Assembly (NCBI RefSeq): GCF_019977735.1
Contig: NZ_AP025018.1
Span: 7,382,580-7,446,579, forward strand
Direction: 5' to 3'
Length of the DNA stretch: 64,000 bases
DNA from: Calothrix sp. PCC 7716
GTDB lineage: Bacteria; Cyanobacteriota; Cyanobacteriia; Cyanobacteriales; Nostocaceae
Shown here: piece after piece, positions 45,351 through 55,797 of the stretch
How the letters are laid out: each line of letters opens with the position of its first letter
How positions within the stretch are numbered: the first letter of the stretch is position 1
Notes under the pieces: generated by a model
Told to the model about the DNA's origin: nothing
Database searches by the model: none
Seen by the model: the letters and a program-made list of their open reading frames with translations, nothing else
Translations under genes and position numbers: made by a program

Positions 45351-47132
45351 TTATAAATAACAATCACCGCGAAGATTGTGAACACGTGGGTTCATTCCAA
45401 TTACTTGTGTAGCATCTACTGGTACTTCAATTAAAATTGATTGAGCAGAGCAGTCATAGCAAGCGCTCATTATTTCCGATAAATTACTTAAGTCTGGCCT
45501 GACTGTGTAACCATTCCAACCATGAGCTTTCGCTGCTGCAACAAAATCAACATTTGGTAAATGAGAATGATATAAATCTTTATCAAGTCCTGGAATAATG
45601 GACGGTGCCCCTTGTTCGATTATTCCATAACAATTATTGTTCATAATGAATAAACGTAACCCAAGGCGAGAAGCATCAGCTAAGGCACCACCATATAGAC
45701 GCCAACAGCCATCACCGGAAAATACAAACGTATGCAATGATGGGTTTGCCAGCTTGGCACCACAAGCAAGTCCAAAAGCACCACCCATTGCAGAACCATG
45801 ATACATTGAGTAAAATTTTATATTCGGGTGGCGCCGTTGCATTAAATATGGTCGGTCTTTATAAGCCATACAGATGTCATCAAAACCAATGCTATTGGGT
45901 TGCCAACATTGCTCTAGCTTCTCATAGAAAGATACTAAATCAACCGTATTAGCGTGTACTTGACGAGATATTTTGCGAGTATTTAAACTGTGATAATTAG
46001 GTAATATAATGTCTTGATATTCTGAAAAAGGCAGTCTATTTAATATTTCCTGAAGCAATACATTAATATTACCATGTACTTTACAGTATTCAAAAGCTGT
46101 ACGATGTTTAAAAGTTCCATTTTCATGCCCATAAGGATTTTCAAAATCTGTTAAATGCCATACGTTTCCAGCTTTGATTTGCTCACAATTAAGTACATAC
46201 TCATGTGGGTCAAACCCAATCATAATCAACGTATCATCTTCATTGAGGGTATGCCATAATTCCAACGCACGGTCATTCCCACCGAACATGATATGCCCAT
46301 ATCCATAGGGATTTGTTTCACTGACTGCATTGGCGCCATTAGTAGACCAGATAATTGGAGATTTTAGTCTATACGATAATTTATCGATGAATTGGGCAAT
46401 ACCTTCGTACCTTGCAGCTTCTTCTCCTACATACAGCACAACTCGTTGATTTTCTAATCGAGATAGGTGGCTGACTAATGCTTCGATATCTAAATAGTTT
46501 ACTGAGTTATATAGCTGTGTATGAGAAAATGTTAATTTATTAATATTTATATCTTGTATATCTTGTGAAAGTATATCTGGATGAAATGCAATCACTACTG
46601 GTCGTGACTGTTGCAGAATTTTATGAACCATCCGTAGCTTTTCTTCAATAACACTTAAGTCATCAATAACAATACAACCATCACCCAACTCAGCTTTTAA
46701 TTGTGGAAGCAAGTTCATTCCATGCTCTGTGACATCTTGTAATGGAGCTTTATTTTGTACATTGGTAGAATTCAATGCCACTAAAAACACTGCTGGGATG
46801 TTATGCAGTTTTGCTTCAGTTAATCCGCATAAACCCAGCTTAGTCGCGGCGCCTGTTGTTAGGATAGTTCCAGCCAGAGTCCCGGCTGCGAGATAATAGC
46901 CAAGAGGTACGAAACCAGCGATATATTCGTTCATAGTTAACATATGCGCGCTTTCATCAACTTGACTGATATGATTCAATGGCTGTAAATATTGTGCTAG
47001 TTTTATAACACCACCACCATTGACTCCTGCATAAGTTTTTATACCTAATGATTGCAGCATTTTTATTAATGCAAAATTTCCAGATATTAGTTTACTGACA
47101 TCATTTTTAACTAGATCTTTGGTTAACAACAT
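45351..47132 (-). CDS. Thiamine-diphosphate-dependent enzyme (acetolactate synthase/decarboxylase type)
   Basis: 593 residues with the three ThDP-enzyme domains. The pyrimidine-binding domain has the catalytic glutamate in VDESAHML (residues about 78-85), though the following HMADGYAR-type segment is divergent. A central domain follows, then the ThDP/Mg-binding domain with GDGCWRLYGGALADAS and IMNNNCYGI (GDG-x~24-NN). Enzymes of this family decarboxylate 2-keto acids and transfer the acyl anion, as in acetolactate synthase, pyruvate decarboxylase or the cyanobacterial ScyA. No ilvN-like subunit, keto-acid or scytonemin partner is adjacent. Its neighbours are the KAS III-like gene and the alpha-oxoamine synthase remnant. 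The substrate is unknown. The promoter is expected in the AT-rich gap upstream. Confidence 0.78.
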   Translation of the reverse strand: MLLTKDLVKNDVSKLISGNFALIKMLQSLGIKTYAGVNGGGVIKLAQYLQPLNHISQVDESAHMLTMNEYIAGFVPLGYYLAAGTLAGTILTTGAATKLGLCGLTEAKLHNIPAVFLVALNSTNVQNKAPLQDVTEHGMNLLPQLKAELGDGCIVIDDLSVIEEKLRMVHKILQQSRPVVIAFHPDILSQDIQDININKLTFSHTQLYNSVNYLDIEALVSHLSRLENQRVVLYVGEEAARYEGIAQFIDKLSYRLKSPIIWSTNGANAVSETNPYGYGHIMFGGNDRALELWHTLNEDDTLIMIGFDPHEYVLNCEQIKAGNVWHLTDFENPYGHENGTFKHRTAFEYCKVHGNINVLLQEILNRLPFSEYQDIILPNYHSLNTRKISRQVHANTVDLVSFYEKLEQCWQPNSIGFDDICMAYKDRPYLMQRRHPNIKFYSMYHGSAMGGAFGLACGAKLANPSLHTFVFSGDGCWRLYGGALADASRLGLRLFIMNNNCYGIIEQGAPSIIPGLDKDLYHSHLPNVDFVAAAKAHGWNGYTVRPDLSNLSEIMSACYDCSAQSILIEVPVDATQVIGMNPRVHNLRGDCYL

Positions 47133-47523
47133 CCTTTATTCCCCATTTTAAATTCAAAATAGTTTTTTATAAATTAATAGTATTTCACTAATCAATATGA
47201 GTGGTAAAAATTATGTAAAAATTAAATATATAATTGTTACTATATTTATATAGTTTAAGTTTATTATTGCTAAAATTGCCAGTAATATTACTGATTAGAC
47301 AATTGATAATAATCAATAATTAAAATGTTTTTTATATAAATTTTTAAGTGGAATACTTACGTCAAAGATAGTATTCCTGTATTTTATCACATGCACATTT
47401 GCCTCCCATTGTTGTGAATAGGAAATCCAGGTATTAGATTTTTGTACAATATTCAGCATTAAAACATAATGTGTTACGCTGTCCAAGGAGCGCACCTAAC
47501 GTAATAAAAAAAAATTAACAGGA
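47133..47523. other. AT-rich gap between two minus-strand genes
   Basis: 391 bases. A 60-codon open frame on the minus strand (47313-47495) has no ribosome site or recognisable content and is probably chance. No repeat of the window's families is present. GGCGCC is absent here and through the following gene. Confidence 0.5.
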
Positions 47524-50500
47524 TTATTCTACAGGAATCGATATTACAAAAGCAGTTCCTTCACCAATAGTTGAATTAACTTCAATAATACCTCCATGCT
47601 TTTCCACCACAATTTGACGAACTATTGTCAGTCCTAACCCTGTTCCTTTACCAACACCTTTAGTAGTAAATAGGTGGTCAAACATTTTTGCTTTAACTTC
47701 TGGTGTCATTCCTATTCCATTATCTCTAATCGTAATCAAAACATAACTTTTATTACTATTTAAGCTGGTAGATACTGTAATTTGATTAGGTGATTTTGTA
47801 ATCTCATTAAAACTACGTCCCGCATTTGATTCTTCTAATGCGTCAATAGCATTAGCTAACAAATTCATAAAAACTTGGTTTAGTTGCCCAGGAAAACCTT
47901 TAATGTATGGTAAATCTTCGTAGTTTCTAATTACTTTAATATCTGGACGATTTTCTGATGCTTTTAAACGGTGTTTAAGAAGCATTAAAGTGCTATCGAG
48001 ACCTTCATGAATATTGAATAAAATCTTTTTATTAGTATCTGCTCTAGAAAAGGTACGTAAACTAATGCTTATTTCATAAATTCTGTCAACAGCTTGTTGC
48101 ATTGAATCTATTACTTTTGGCAAATCTTCTTTTATATAACTAAAGTCTATATCTTCAATTTCTTTAACAATTTTTGTAACTGGATTAGGATAATAATTTT
48201 GATACAAATCAATTAAACCTAGCAAGTTTTGTACATATTCGCGCGCTGGTTGTAAATTACCAGTCAAAAAATTAATTGGGTTATTAATTTCATGTCCTAT
48301 CCCTGCAACTAAATTTCCTAAAGCGGTCATTTTTTCACTTTGGATTAGTTGTAATTGTGCTTGTTTGAGATTTTCAAGTGATAGCTCTAGCTTTTGAGCA
48401 TAATCTTGAGATTGTTGATACAAGCTTGCATTCTCTAAGGAAATAGCAACTTGAGAACATAATAGTTTAATAAAATTTAGTCTACTCTCTGTAAATGCTC
48501 CTGTTGCTATCTTGTTTTCAAGATATAAAATTGCAACTAATTTTCCTTGGTTTAAAATTGGGTTACATAATATGCTTTGCGGCTTTTGTTGTAAAATATA
48601 TGTGTCTTGATAATTCGTATTTTCAAGTATTGCATTATTGAAAATTACATGTTCTTTTGTTCGTGATATATAATTAATTAAATTAACTGGTATTTCTTGG
48701 CTTTCTTCAATTGGAATTGATTCTAATAATGACTTAACTACTTTTGTAGATAAACCAACAGCTTCAACTACTAGCCTACCAGATTTTGATAGAATTAGAA
48801 CAGCTTTAGAGGCACCAGCATTTTCTATTAGTATTTGCATCAAACTAACCAATAATTTTTCTAGCTCGATTTCGCTACTAATTGCTTGGGATGCTTTCAC
48901 TAAACTTAATAAATCTAACGAGTTGGATATTTGAGAAGTAGTTTCAGTTAGGGTAAAACTATTACTATTACTAATTGCAATAGTTTCGTAAGAATTAAAG
49001 TTTATTTTGCGCTCTTTAATTGAAGTTAGCAAGTGAGGGTATTGTTTTTCTAAATCTTGTACTTTTGCCGACGCACCCCATCTTGCATAGCAGTAATAAG
49101 CGTTAATCAAGTAAGTTTGAGCAATTGTATTTTGATTCCATCCTAAGTAAAATTTTGCCGCAAGCTCTTGAGCTAATGCTTCTTCCTGAAGATAATCATT
49201 TGCGCGCGCAAGTTTTATTACTTGCTCATAACATTCCATTGCAGCAAGCTTATTATCTAAAACTCTATATATCTCAGCTTCTACTAAATAATATTTGTGC
49301 AGAAAATTCATCGGAGCATGATTTGCCCAATGCTGCATTTTTTCTTGATTAGAACGTACTTTTTCCAAAATTTCGCTTTGAGACGCTGGAGCCATATCTA
49401 AATATACTGCCAATCTCACTAATGAATCATAATAATAAAAGGCTGGAAAAATTATTAATCCTGTTAATCCACTCAGATATTTCTCTGTTTTCAGAGCATA
49501 ATCTAAAGCAATATCTGAATTATTGAAAAAATAATTAAGTGTACATTTGTTGAAATATACCATGCATATTGCCGTGATATCATTCATATCTTGATGTTGC
49601 GGTAACATTACTTGATCATCATAAGCAGTGCCAACTAAACTACATACATCATCGCTTTTATTCATCAAATTCAATATTGTTTGTTGCCATATTTTAATAT
49701 AACCAAGTCCTGTTTTTTGTTTTAATTGTCTGAGGATTTCACAGTAAACAGACATTTGCTCTTCAAGTCCAATCAATTCTTGACCTGTTAAATATGAACC
49801 AAACGAATAATTATGTAGCGCATAGGAAGCAAATTCCAAATCACCAGTTTCTAAACCAATCCGATAAACTTCTTGCAATGGTTTTAAAAAATCACGTGCA
49901 TGATTTTTCCAATGTCCTACCAAACTATTATATAAAAGTAAAGTTTTAGCTTGTAACGAAGCGACGCTAGTTTGAGATAACACGTTTAACGATAGTTGAG
50001 CAAATTCGTAACCTGTGTCAATATCACCAATAACACAACATAGTAAAAATCCATAAGTACAGTAACCATTTGCAGAAAGTCCTGTATTGCCATACTGAAT
50101 TGATAAGTCAACCATCTTTAAGGTGACTAAAGGCACAAATTCAGGACTGCCAAGATAAGCAGCAGAAAACATACTTGATAAAACACGCATAGCTGCTAAA
50201 TTCTCAGGGTCACTCATTTCAGGTAGATTAATTAAATCTGCTATATCCCTACCTGCTAACAGCGCTGCTGTTGTTTGAAAGGCTTGTTGAATATCTAACT
50301 CTTTTGGTGTTTTTGGAAATTCTATATTAAGTAGCTTTAACACCTCAAGGCTGATATTTAAACCTTCAATTAATTGGTTTTGTGCAACGCAAGCTTGAAT
50401 TTTGATTTCATAAACCCTAATTTTATCTATAATTATTTTTCCTTGACTTATTACTTGCTGGGCAAACTTCTCCATGTTTTCAAAGTCACCACATAAGTAC

Positions 50501-52998
50501 GCTGCATCACATGCTTCCTCATATAAAGCTAATGCTAACTCATATTGATGCCAGCAGGAGTCACCAAGTATTTCAAGAGCAACGTCAAAATATCGAGCTG
50601 CCGCAATATGTGCTGTCGAAGCTTTAGCTTTACGTCCAGCATTTAAATTTAACTGCGCTAATTCTAAAAGCTGTTCTGGGTTAGTGATTAAATTAACACC
50701 GTAATTTAATTGATTTACTATATCAAAAATTTTCTCTTCTCGTTTATCAATTGATGTATTATTTAATAATAATTGACCAATATTTAGATGTGTTGATTGT
50801 TTCTGTGCTTCAGGAATAAGAGAATAAGCAGCTTGCTGTACACGGTCGTGGATAAATTTGTAAGTGACTACTGACTTATTAACAACAGATAATTTTTCAT
50901 CATTTGCTAAATTGCCTTGGTACAATTTATAAATTTCATTAGTTGGAATTATCAACCCTTCTTGTAATGCTTTCCATAAATCAACAGCAGTTTCAGCTTG
51001 ATTTTTATCGTTTACAATCGCTAAACTTGTTAAATCAAATTGGTTCCCAATACACGCGGCAAGTTTCAAAGCAGACTGTGTAGCAAATGGCAATTTTTGT
51101 AATTTTAATGCCATAAATTCTACAACATTATTTGTAAATGCTAATTCTTTAATTATAGAAAAATTACACTTCCATCCCCCACTCTTATGTAAGTCATATT
51201 CATCTTTATTAAATGATATCAACCCGTCTTCATGCAGCGACTTAAAAAATTGATGGCTGAAGAAAGGATTACCTTGTGTTTTTTGATAAATCAGTTTTGT
51301 TAACGCCGCCGCACTTTCAAAACTGCAGTTTAACGTATCTCTAACTAAATGCGTTAAATTATCTATTGACAAAGTTTTGAGTTTTATAGTACTAACTTGA
51401 GTATTATTTTTCTTTATTTCTTCTAACGTCAACAGTAGTGGATGTGCAGCAGAAACTTCATTATCTCGATAGGCACCGATTAATAATAAATATTGAATAT
51501 CACTATTAACAAGAGACTGCATCAATTTTAGAGAAGCAGAGTCAGCCCACTGCAAATCATCAAGAAAAATTACTAAGGGATGCTGAGAGCAAGCGAAAAC
51601 CTTAATAAATTTCTGAAAAAGTAAATTAAAACGGTTTGTTGCTGCGCTACCAGAAAGTTTAGCACATGCTGGCTGTGGGCCAATAATGCGTTCTAATTTT
51701 GGAATAAAATCAATAATCACCTGACCTTGCTCGCCTAAAGCAGCTAAGATTTGAGTCTTCCAATAAGTTAGTTGAGCATCGCTTTCGCTACTTAACTGTT
51801 CCATCAAGTCGCAGAAAGCTTGTAGAAATCCTAAAAAAGGAACATTTCGTTGAAACTGGTCATATTTACCTTTAATAAAATAGCCTCGTTGCCGCACTAT
51901 CGGTTTGTGTACTTCATTAACAACAGCAGTTTTACCAATACCAGAAAACCCTGCGACCATAACTATTTCTAATGCTCTTCCGTTATTTAATATAGAGGGG
52001 TGAGGGTTTGCTACTCGTTCAAATGCTGCAAGAAGAGTTTCTACTTCAGTTTCTCGACCATAAAGCTTTTCGGGTATTACAAAACGGTCAGATACATCTC
52101 GCTGTCCCAACTTAAAAGGTTTATCAATCTGAATTCCGTCTTGATAAATTAAATTTGCTTGCTCTAAGTCATACTTTATTCCTAAAGCACTTTGATAACG
52201 TTCTTCTGCATTTTTCGCCATCAATTTAGCGATTATTTCAGATAGAATAAATGGAATATCAGGATTAATATTGTGGACTAAAGGAGGAAGCTGTGCTATG
52301 TGTGAGTACACTAACTCCATTGGGTCTTGACTAGTAAAGGGTAATTGCCCAGTTAAAAGTTCAAAGAAAGTCACACCTAAAGAGTAAAAATCACTACGCC
52401 AATCTACCAAACGGTTCATACGTCCGGTTTGTTCTGGGGAAATATAGCCGAGGGTACCTTCTAAAAAATTACAGTATTGTAGAGTTTGTGTTTCTTTAGG
52501 TAATAAAGAAGCAATGCTAAAATCTATAAGTTTTACTTGCTTTGTAAATGGATTAATTAGAATATTAGCAGGTTTTATATCTTTATGAATAACTCGATTA
52601 CGATATAAACTCTCTAGAGATGTAACGATTTGTATCGCAATGTTAAAAAAATCTTGAAGATAAGTAGGGCTTTTTACTCCTATTTTGCCTGTACTCCAGT
52701 CTTTGAGCGAAACTCCCCCAAAATCTTCCATTACGAGTGCATAGCTGTTTTGATAAGGTTCCAAGCTATAGGTTTTGATGACACCTGGAATATCAAGACT
52801 TTTAGCAATAGTGTATTGGTTACGGAACTGCACGAGTTCGCTAAAGGTCGGGTACTCATTTCGTAATAGCTTGATAACAACAGGCTGTTTATCAGCTTTT
52901 CTGACAGCACGGTATACTGAAGTTCTAACACCAGAATATATTTGCTCAAAAGGCTCATAACCAGGTAGTGTAAACATATTAGCCCCTGTCCAATTCAT
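47524..52998 (-). CDS. Giant hybrid Ser/Thr kinase - AAA ATPase - GAF - histidine kinase
   Basis: 1,824 residues, cytoplasmic, of the cyanobacterial dual-kinase type (HstK-like). In order: Ser/Thr protein kinase (about 15-275) with catalytic VIHKDIKPANI and DFSIAS (HKD and DFS in place of HRD and DFG); AAA/STAND ATPase (about 310-620) with P-loop AGFSGIGKT and FLDDLQWAD as Walker B; a long TPR-like helical region (about 640-1330); a GAF domain (about 1390-1535); and a histidine kinase with phospho-His in VAGIGHEINNP, NANAIDAL-type N-box (MNLLANAIDAL) and DNGIGM, GKGTGLGLT ATP boxes at the end. Its signal is unknown. The gene and its flanks form a stretch of more than 6 kb with no GGCGCC although the window average predicts about ten. 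Confidence 0.9.
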   Translation of the reverse strand: MNWTGANMFTLPGYEPFEQIYSGVRTSVYRAVRKADKQPVVIKLLRNEYPTFSELVQFRNQYTIAKSLDIPGVIKTYSLEPYQNSYALVMEDFGGVSLKDWSTGKIGVKSPTYLQDFFNIAIQIVTSLESLYRNRVIHKDIKPANILINPFTKQVKLIDFSIASLLPKETQTLQYCNFLEGTLGYISPEQTGRMNRLVDWRSDFYSLGVTFFELLTGQLPFTSQDPMELVYSHIAQLPPLVHNINPDIPFILSEIIAKLMAKNAEERYQSALGIKYDLEQANLIYQDGIQIDKPFKLGQRDVSDRFVIPEKLYGRETEVETLLAAFERVANPHPSILNNGRALEIVMVAGFSGIGKTAVVNEVHKPIVRQRGYFIKGKYDQFQRNVPFLGFLQAFCDLMEQLSSESDAQLTYWKTQILAALGEQGQVIIDFIPKLERIIGPQPACAKLSGSAATNRFNLLFQKFIKVFACSQHPLVIFLDDLQWADSASLKLMQSLVNSDIQYLLLIGAYRDNEVSAAHPLLLTLEEIKKNNTQVSTIKLKTLSIDNLTHLVRDTLNCSFESAAALTKLIYQKTQGNPFFSHQFFKSLHEDGLISFNKDEYDLHKSGGWKCNFSIIKELAFTNNVVEFMALKLQKLPFATQSALKLAACIGNQFDLTSLAIVNDKNQAETAVDLWKALQEGLIIPTNEIYKLYQGNLANDEKLSVVNKSVVTYKFIHDRVQQAAYSLIPEAQKQSTHLNIGQLLLNNTSIDKREEKIFDIVNQLNYGVNLITNPEQLLELAQLNLNAGRKAKASTAHIAAARYFDVALEILGDSCWHQYELALALYEEACDAAYLCGDFENMEKFAQQVISQGKIIIDKIRVYEIKIQACVAQNQLIEGLNISLEVLKLLNIEFPKTPKELDIQQAFQTTAALLAGRDIADLINLPEMSDPENLAAMRVLSSMFSAAYLGSPEFVPLVTLKMVDLSIQYGNTGLSANGYCTYGFLLCCVIGDIDTGYEFAQLSLNVLSQTSVASLQAKTLLLYNSLVGHWKNHARDFLKPLQEVYRIGLETGDLEFASYALHNYSFGSYLTGQELIGLEEQMSVYCEILRQLKQKTGLGYIKIWQQTILNLMNKSDDVCSLVGTAYDDQVMLPQHQDMNDITAICMVYFNKCTLNYFFNNSDIALDYALKTEKYLSGLTGLIIFPAFYYYDSLVRLAVYLDMAPASQSEILEKVRSNQEKMQHWANHAPMNFLHKYYLVEAEIYRVLDNKLAAMECYEQVIKLARANDYLQEEALAQELAAKFYLGWNQNTIAQTYLINAYYCYARWGASAKVQDLEKQYPHLLTSIKERKINFNSYETIAISNSNSFTLTETTSQISNSLDLLSLVKASQAISSEIELEKLLVSLMQILIENAGASKAVLILSKSGRLVVEAVGLSTKVVKSLLESIPIEESQEIPVNLINYISRTKEHVIFNNAILENTNYQDTYILQQKPQSILCNPILNQGKLVAILYLENKIATGAFTESRLNFIKLLCSQVAISLENASLYQQSQDYAQKLELSLENLKQAQLQLIQSEKMTALGNLVAGIGHEINNPINFLTGNLQPAREYVQNLLGLIDLYQNYYPNPVTKIVKEIEDIDFSYIKEDLPKVIDSMQQAVDRIYEISISLRTFSRADTNKKILFNIHEGLDSTLMLLKHRLKASENRPDIKVIRNYEDLPYIKGFPGQLNQVFMNLLANAIDALEESNAGRSFNEITKSPNQITVSTSLNSNKSYVLITIRDNGIGMTPEVKAKMFDHLFTTKGVGKGTGLGLTIVRQIVVEKHGGIIEVNSTIGEGTAFVISIPVE

Positions 52999-53272
52999 AA
53001 TTTCTATCTCGTACAGATATTATTCCCGTATAAAAGCAAAATGGAACATATGATGCACTAAATGTTCTACAATGCCAATCATGTAATATTATATACTGTA
53101 TTAAATAAATTAATACGGTGGGCACAGAGTAGAGATACGCAAACCGGAGGTTTTCCCGCAGGGATTAATTGTATCCGGACAAAGAAATTTAAAAAGAAAT
53201 ATGGGATAGCTGTACGTAAGCTAGCTTCAAGATCCGTTTTGGTACAATGGTGTGGCCCGATGCGGAAATATT
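52999..53272. other. Divergent gap between hybrid kinase and broken AAA gene
   Basis: About 270 bases. Includes gtgggcacagagtagagatacg (about 53117-53138) and aaaccggaggttttcccgcagg (53140-53161), pieces similar to other dispersed repeats, followed by a mixed stretch. Short open frames here have no support. Promoters of both genes would be in this gap. Confidence 0.45.
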
Positions 53273-54495
53273 ATGCTAACAAGGTTAAAAGTATCTGGTT
53301 TTAAGAATCTCGTCGATGTAGATGTGCGCTTCGGGCCATTTACCTGTGTAGCAGGCGCCAACGGTGTAGGAAAATCTAACTTATTCGACGCTATTAGATT
53401 TTTGAGTGCAATCGCAGACCGTCCTTTAATTGAAGCTGCTAATTCTATTCGAGATGAAGAAGGTCGAACAGCTGATATACGTGCTTTATTTCACCGTGTT
53501 GGAAGTAATTACACGGATATAATGTCGTTTGAAGCTGAGATGATTATACCCTTTGAAGGCATTGACGATTTAGGACACAAAGCAGAAGCTAGTATTACTT
53601 TTCTTCGTTACTCAATAGTTCTTACTTATAGGTCAGATGATAGCTTGCGTTCCCTCAACGGCGCCTTAGAAATACTCAAAGAAGAGCTAGTTCATATCAA
53701 CTTGAGTGATGCTAAGAAAAAGTTATTATTTCCTCATACGGCTGAGTGGAGAAAATCAGCAGTCAAGGGCAGACGTACTTCACCCTTTATTTCTACAAAA
53801 GACGATAAAGGCAAAACAGTTATTAAGCTACATCAGGACGGAAGAAATGGAAAACCTTTATCTCGACTTGCAGCGAATCTTCCAAGAACAGTCCTTTCTA
53901 TTGCAAATGCAGCAGAAAGCCCGACAATGTTACTGGCACGAAGAGAAATGCAATCGTGGCGCCTGCTTCAACTAGAACCATCAGCACTACGGCAACCTTC
54001 GGAGTTTACATCCCCAACAAAACTAGGCATGGATGGTTCGCACTTAGCAGCTACACTTTATTATCTGGCACGTTTTAATAAAGTACACCTTTCAGAAGAA
54101 CAAGCCGAGGCACATATACATATATATATAGTCAAATTGCAAATCGTTTAGCTGAACTAATTGATGATGTAGTATCCGTAAGCATTGACCGAGATGAGCG
54201 TCGCGAACTTTTAACATTAATGCTTACAACATTCATATGGTACATCACACCCAGCCCGTGCGCTAAGTGATGGAACACTACGCTTTTTAGCTTTGGCTGT
54301 TTTGGAATTAGACCCTCAAGCGCAAGGTCTTCTGTGTTTAGAAGAGCCAGAAAATGGTATACACCCAGACCGTATAACGAAAACACTAAGACTTCTTCAA
54401 GACATTGCTACCGATGCCGAAGAACCTATTGGTGTAGATAATCCATTACGGCAAGTAATAATCAACACTCATTCGCCTTCAGTTGTAACACAAGT
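53273..54495 (+). pseudogene. AAA ATPase (RecF/OLD-like), frameshifted and 3'-truncated
   Basis: From the ATG at 53273: LTRLKVSGFKNLVDVDVRF then the P-loop AGANGVGKSNLFDAI, typical of RecF/SMC-like AAA_21 ATPases. The open frame ends at 54151, but the protein goes on in another frame (YSQIANRLAELIDDVVSVSI), the shift falling in a run of TA repeats (about 54117-54139). A further shift near 54235 is needed to reach YGTSHPARALSDGTLRFLAL, then Walker B CLEEPENGIHPDRI and NTHSPSVVTQV. There the homology stops and vWA-protein sequence begins (about 54495). The gene has thus suffered two frameshifts and loss of its end. Five prime part and catalytic motifs are intact, but function is doubtful. Confidence 0.8.
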
Positions 54496-55751
54496 ACGTA
54501 TCTCTAGGGTTAAAAGAACACGAAAAGCAGCTGAACGACTTTGCTAATAACCCAGCACTGTGTGGTAAAGGACGAGTATTGCGCGACCCTGGAGGAGTGC
54601 AGCTAAACCAACTGGCTGATAATATTCGACCTGTGCTAGTTCAACCCAAACTGGATATCAATTTACCCACTGGGAATTTACAACCAGTATTACCTGGAAC
54701 AACCACCGAACCGATTAATGTTATTGCCATTAGTAATGTAAACGCCAAGGTCAGCTTGCAAATTGAACCTAATCAAAGTGGTATTCGCTTGATTTCACCT
54801 AATAGTTCAATAGAATTAGCTGCTAATAAACCCACAGCTATACCCTTGCGTTTACAAATTCCAGCAAATATAAGGGGAGGCGCCAGTAACTTACGTTTAG
54901 TTTTAAATCCTGTAAACTATAAAGTGGCGCCCATAAAAGTAGACTTTCCTGTAACCATCAAATCAGAACTACAAGTCCAACCTGCTTCTATAGATTTTGG
55001 CTTGGCAGAAACAGGTAAAATAACTGCCACTCAAACATTAGTAGTCAAAAATAATATACCTAGAACCGCAAAATTACAGATAGAAGGCACCAAAGACGTT
55101 TCTGTGCCTTCTTCAGTCACATCTGTATCCTTGCAAGCAGGGGAAACTAGAATTCCTGTGCAGTTGGAAGTTAGTGATACCAGCTTTGAAGGCGCCCGTA
55201 ACTTCACATTAGTATTAACTCCTGATAATCCAATTGCAAGTCCCACCAGTACAAAAGCTCAGATAAATATTTTTATGCCACTGTGGCGAAAAATAGTCTT
55301 GTGGTTTCTTTTATTACTGCTGGTGTTGCTAATTGCGCTGACAGTAACTTGTTTGATTAAACGTAAAACTCCTTTTGAATTACTCCAAGATATCCAAAAT
55401 CGCAAATACTTGGAAGGAGCTATTTTTGTACTGGAACCGTTGCCAAAATCTTCAGAAGACGAAGAAATTAGTTTGACTCGCCTCCACAAAACTAAAGTAC
55501 TACTAAGCGATTTGATACCAGAGGTTGCTGCAACTAATTCTGATGCTGAATTAGTCGTAGCATGGGAAGCTGGGAAAAAAAAGATAGAGCTACGGTGTTT
55601 GAAAGGTGTAATTTATGTCAATACTAAGGAAGTAACTACATATGAACTTTACGATGACGATGTTATCGAAATTGGTAAAGTAAAACTGCAATTTAACTGG
55701 ATTGAACATCAACGCCCCTTTGAAATCAGTAGCGGTGAAGATGCCTATTAA
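54495..55751 (+). pseudogene. vWA-type / TM / FHA-like protein lacking its N-terminal domain
   Basis: The open frame starts with YVSLGLKEHEKQLNDFANNP directly at the break in the AAA gene; the first usable start is a TTG at 54579 (390 residues). The first 40 codons look like the end of a von Willebrand A-like domain (strand-helix-GKGRVLRDPGG-VQLNQLADNI), whose MIDAS part is missing. Then come two to three Ig-like beta repeats (about residues 40-225 of the 390), a membrane helix (IVLWFLLLLLVLLIALTVTCL) and a C-terminal cytosolic part ending in an FHA-like strand set (GVIYVNTKEVTTYELYDDDV, IEIGKVKLQFNW). It lies 46 bases before the tubulin-like gene. Whether the shortened protein is made is unclear; the downstream genes are intact. 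Confidence 0.65.
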
Positions 55752-55797
55752 TTATTCAACTAATTATTCAACTATTAATAATGTGAGAGGATATTAA

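Noticed and set aside
47313-47495. 60-codon open frame on the minus strand
   Set aside because: No ribosome site, no recognisable motif, in an AT-rich gap.
53062-53304. 80-codon frame upstream of the AAA gene
   Set aside because: Consists of translated repeat pieces (RDTQTGGFPAGINCIRT), typical of chance frames through dispersed elements.
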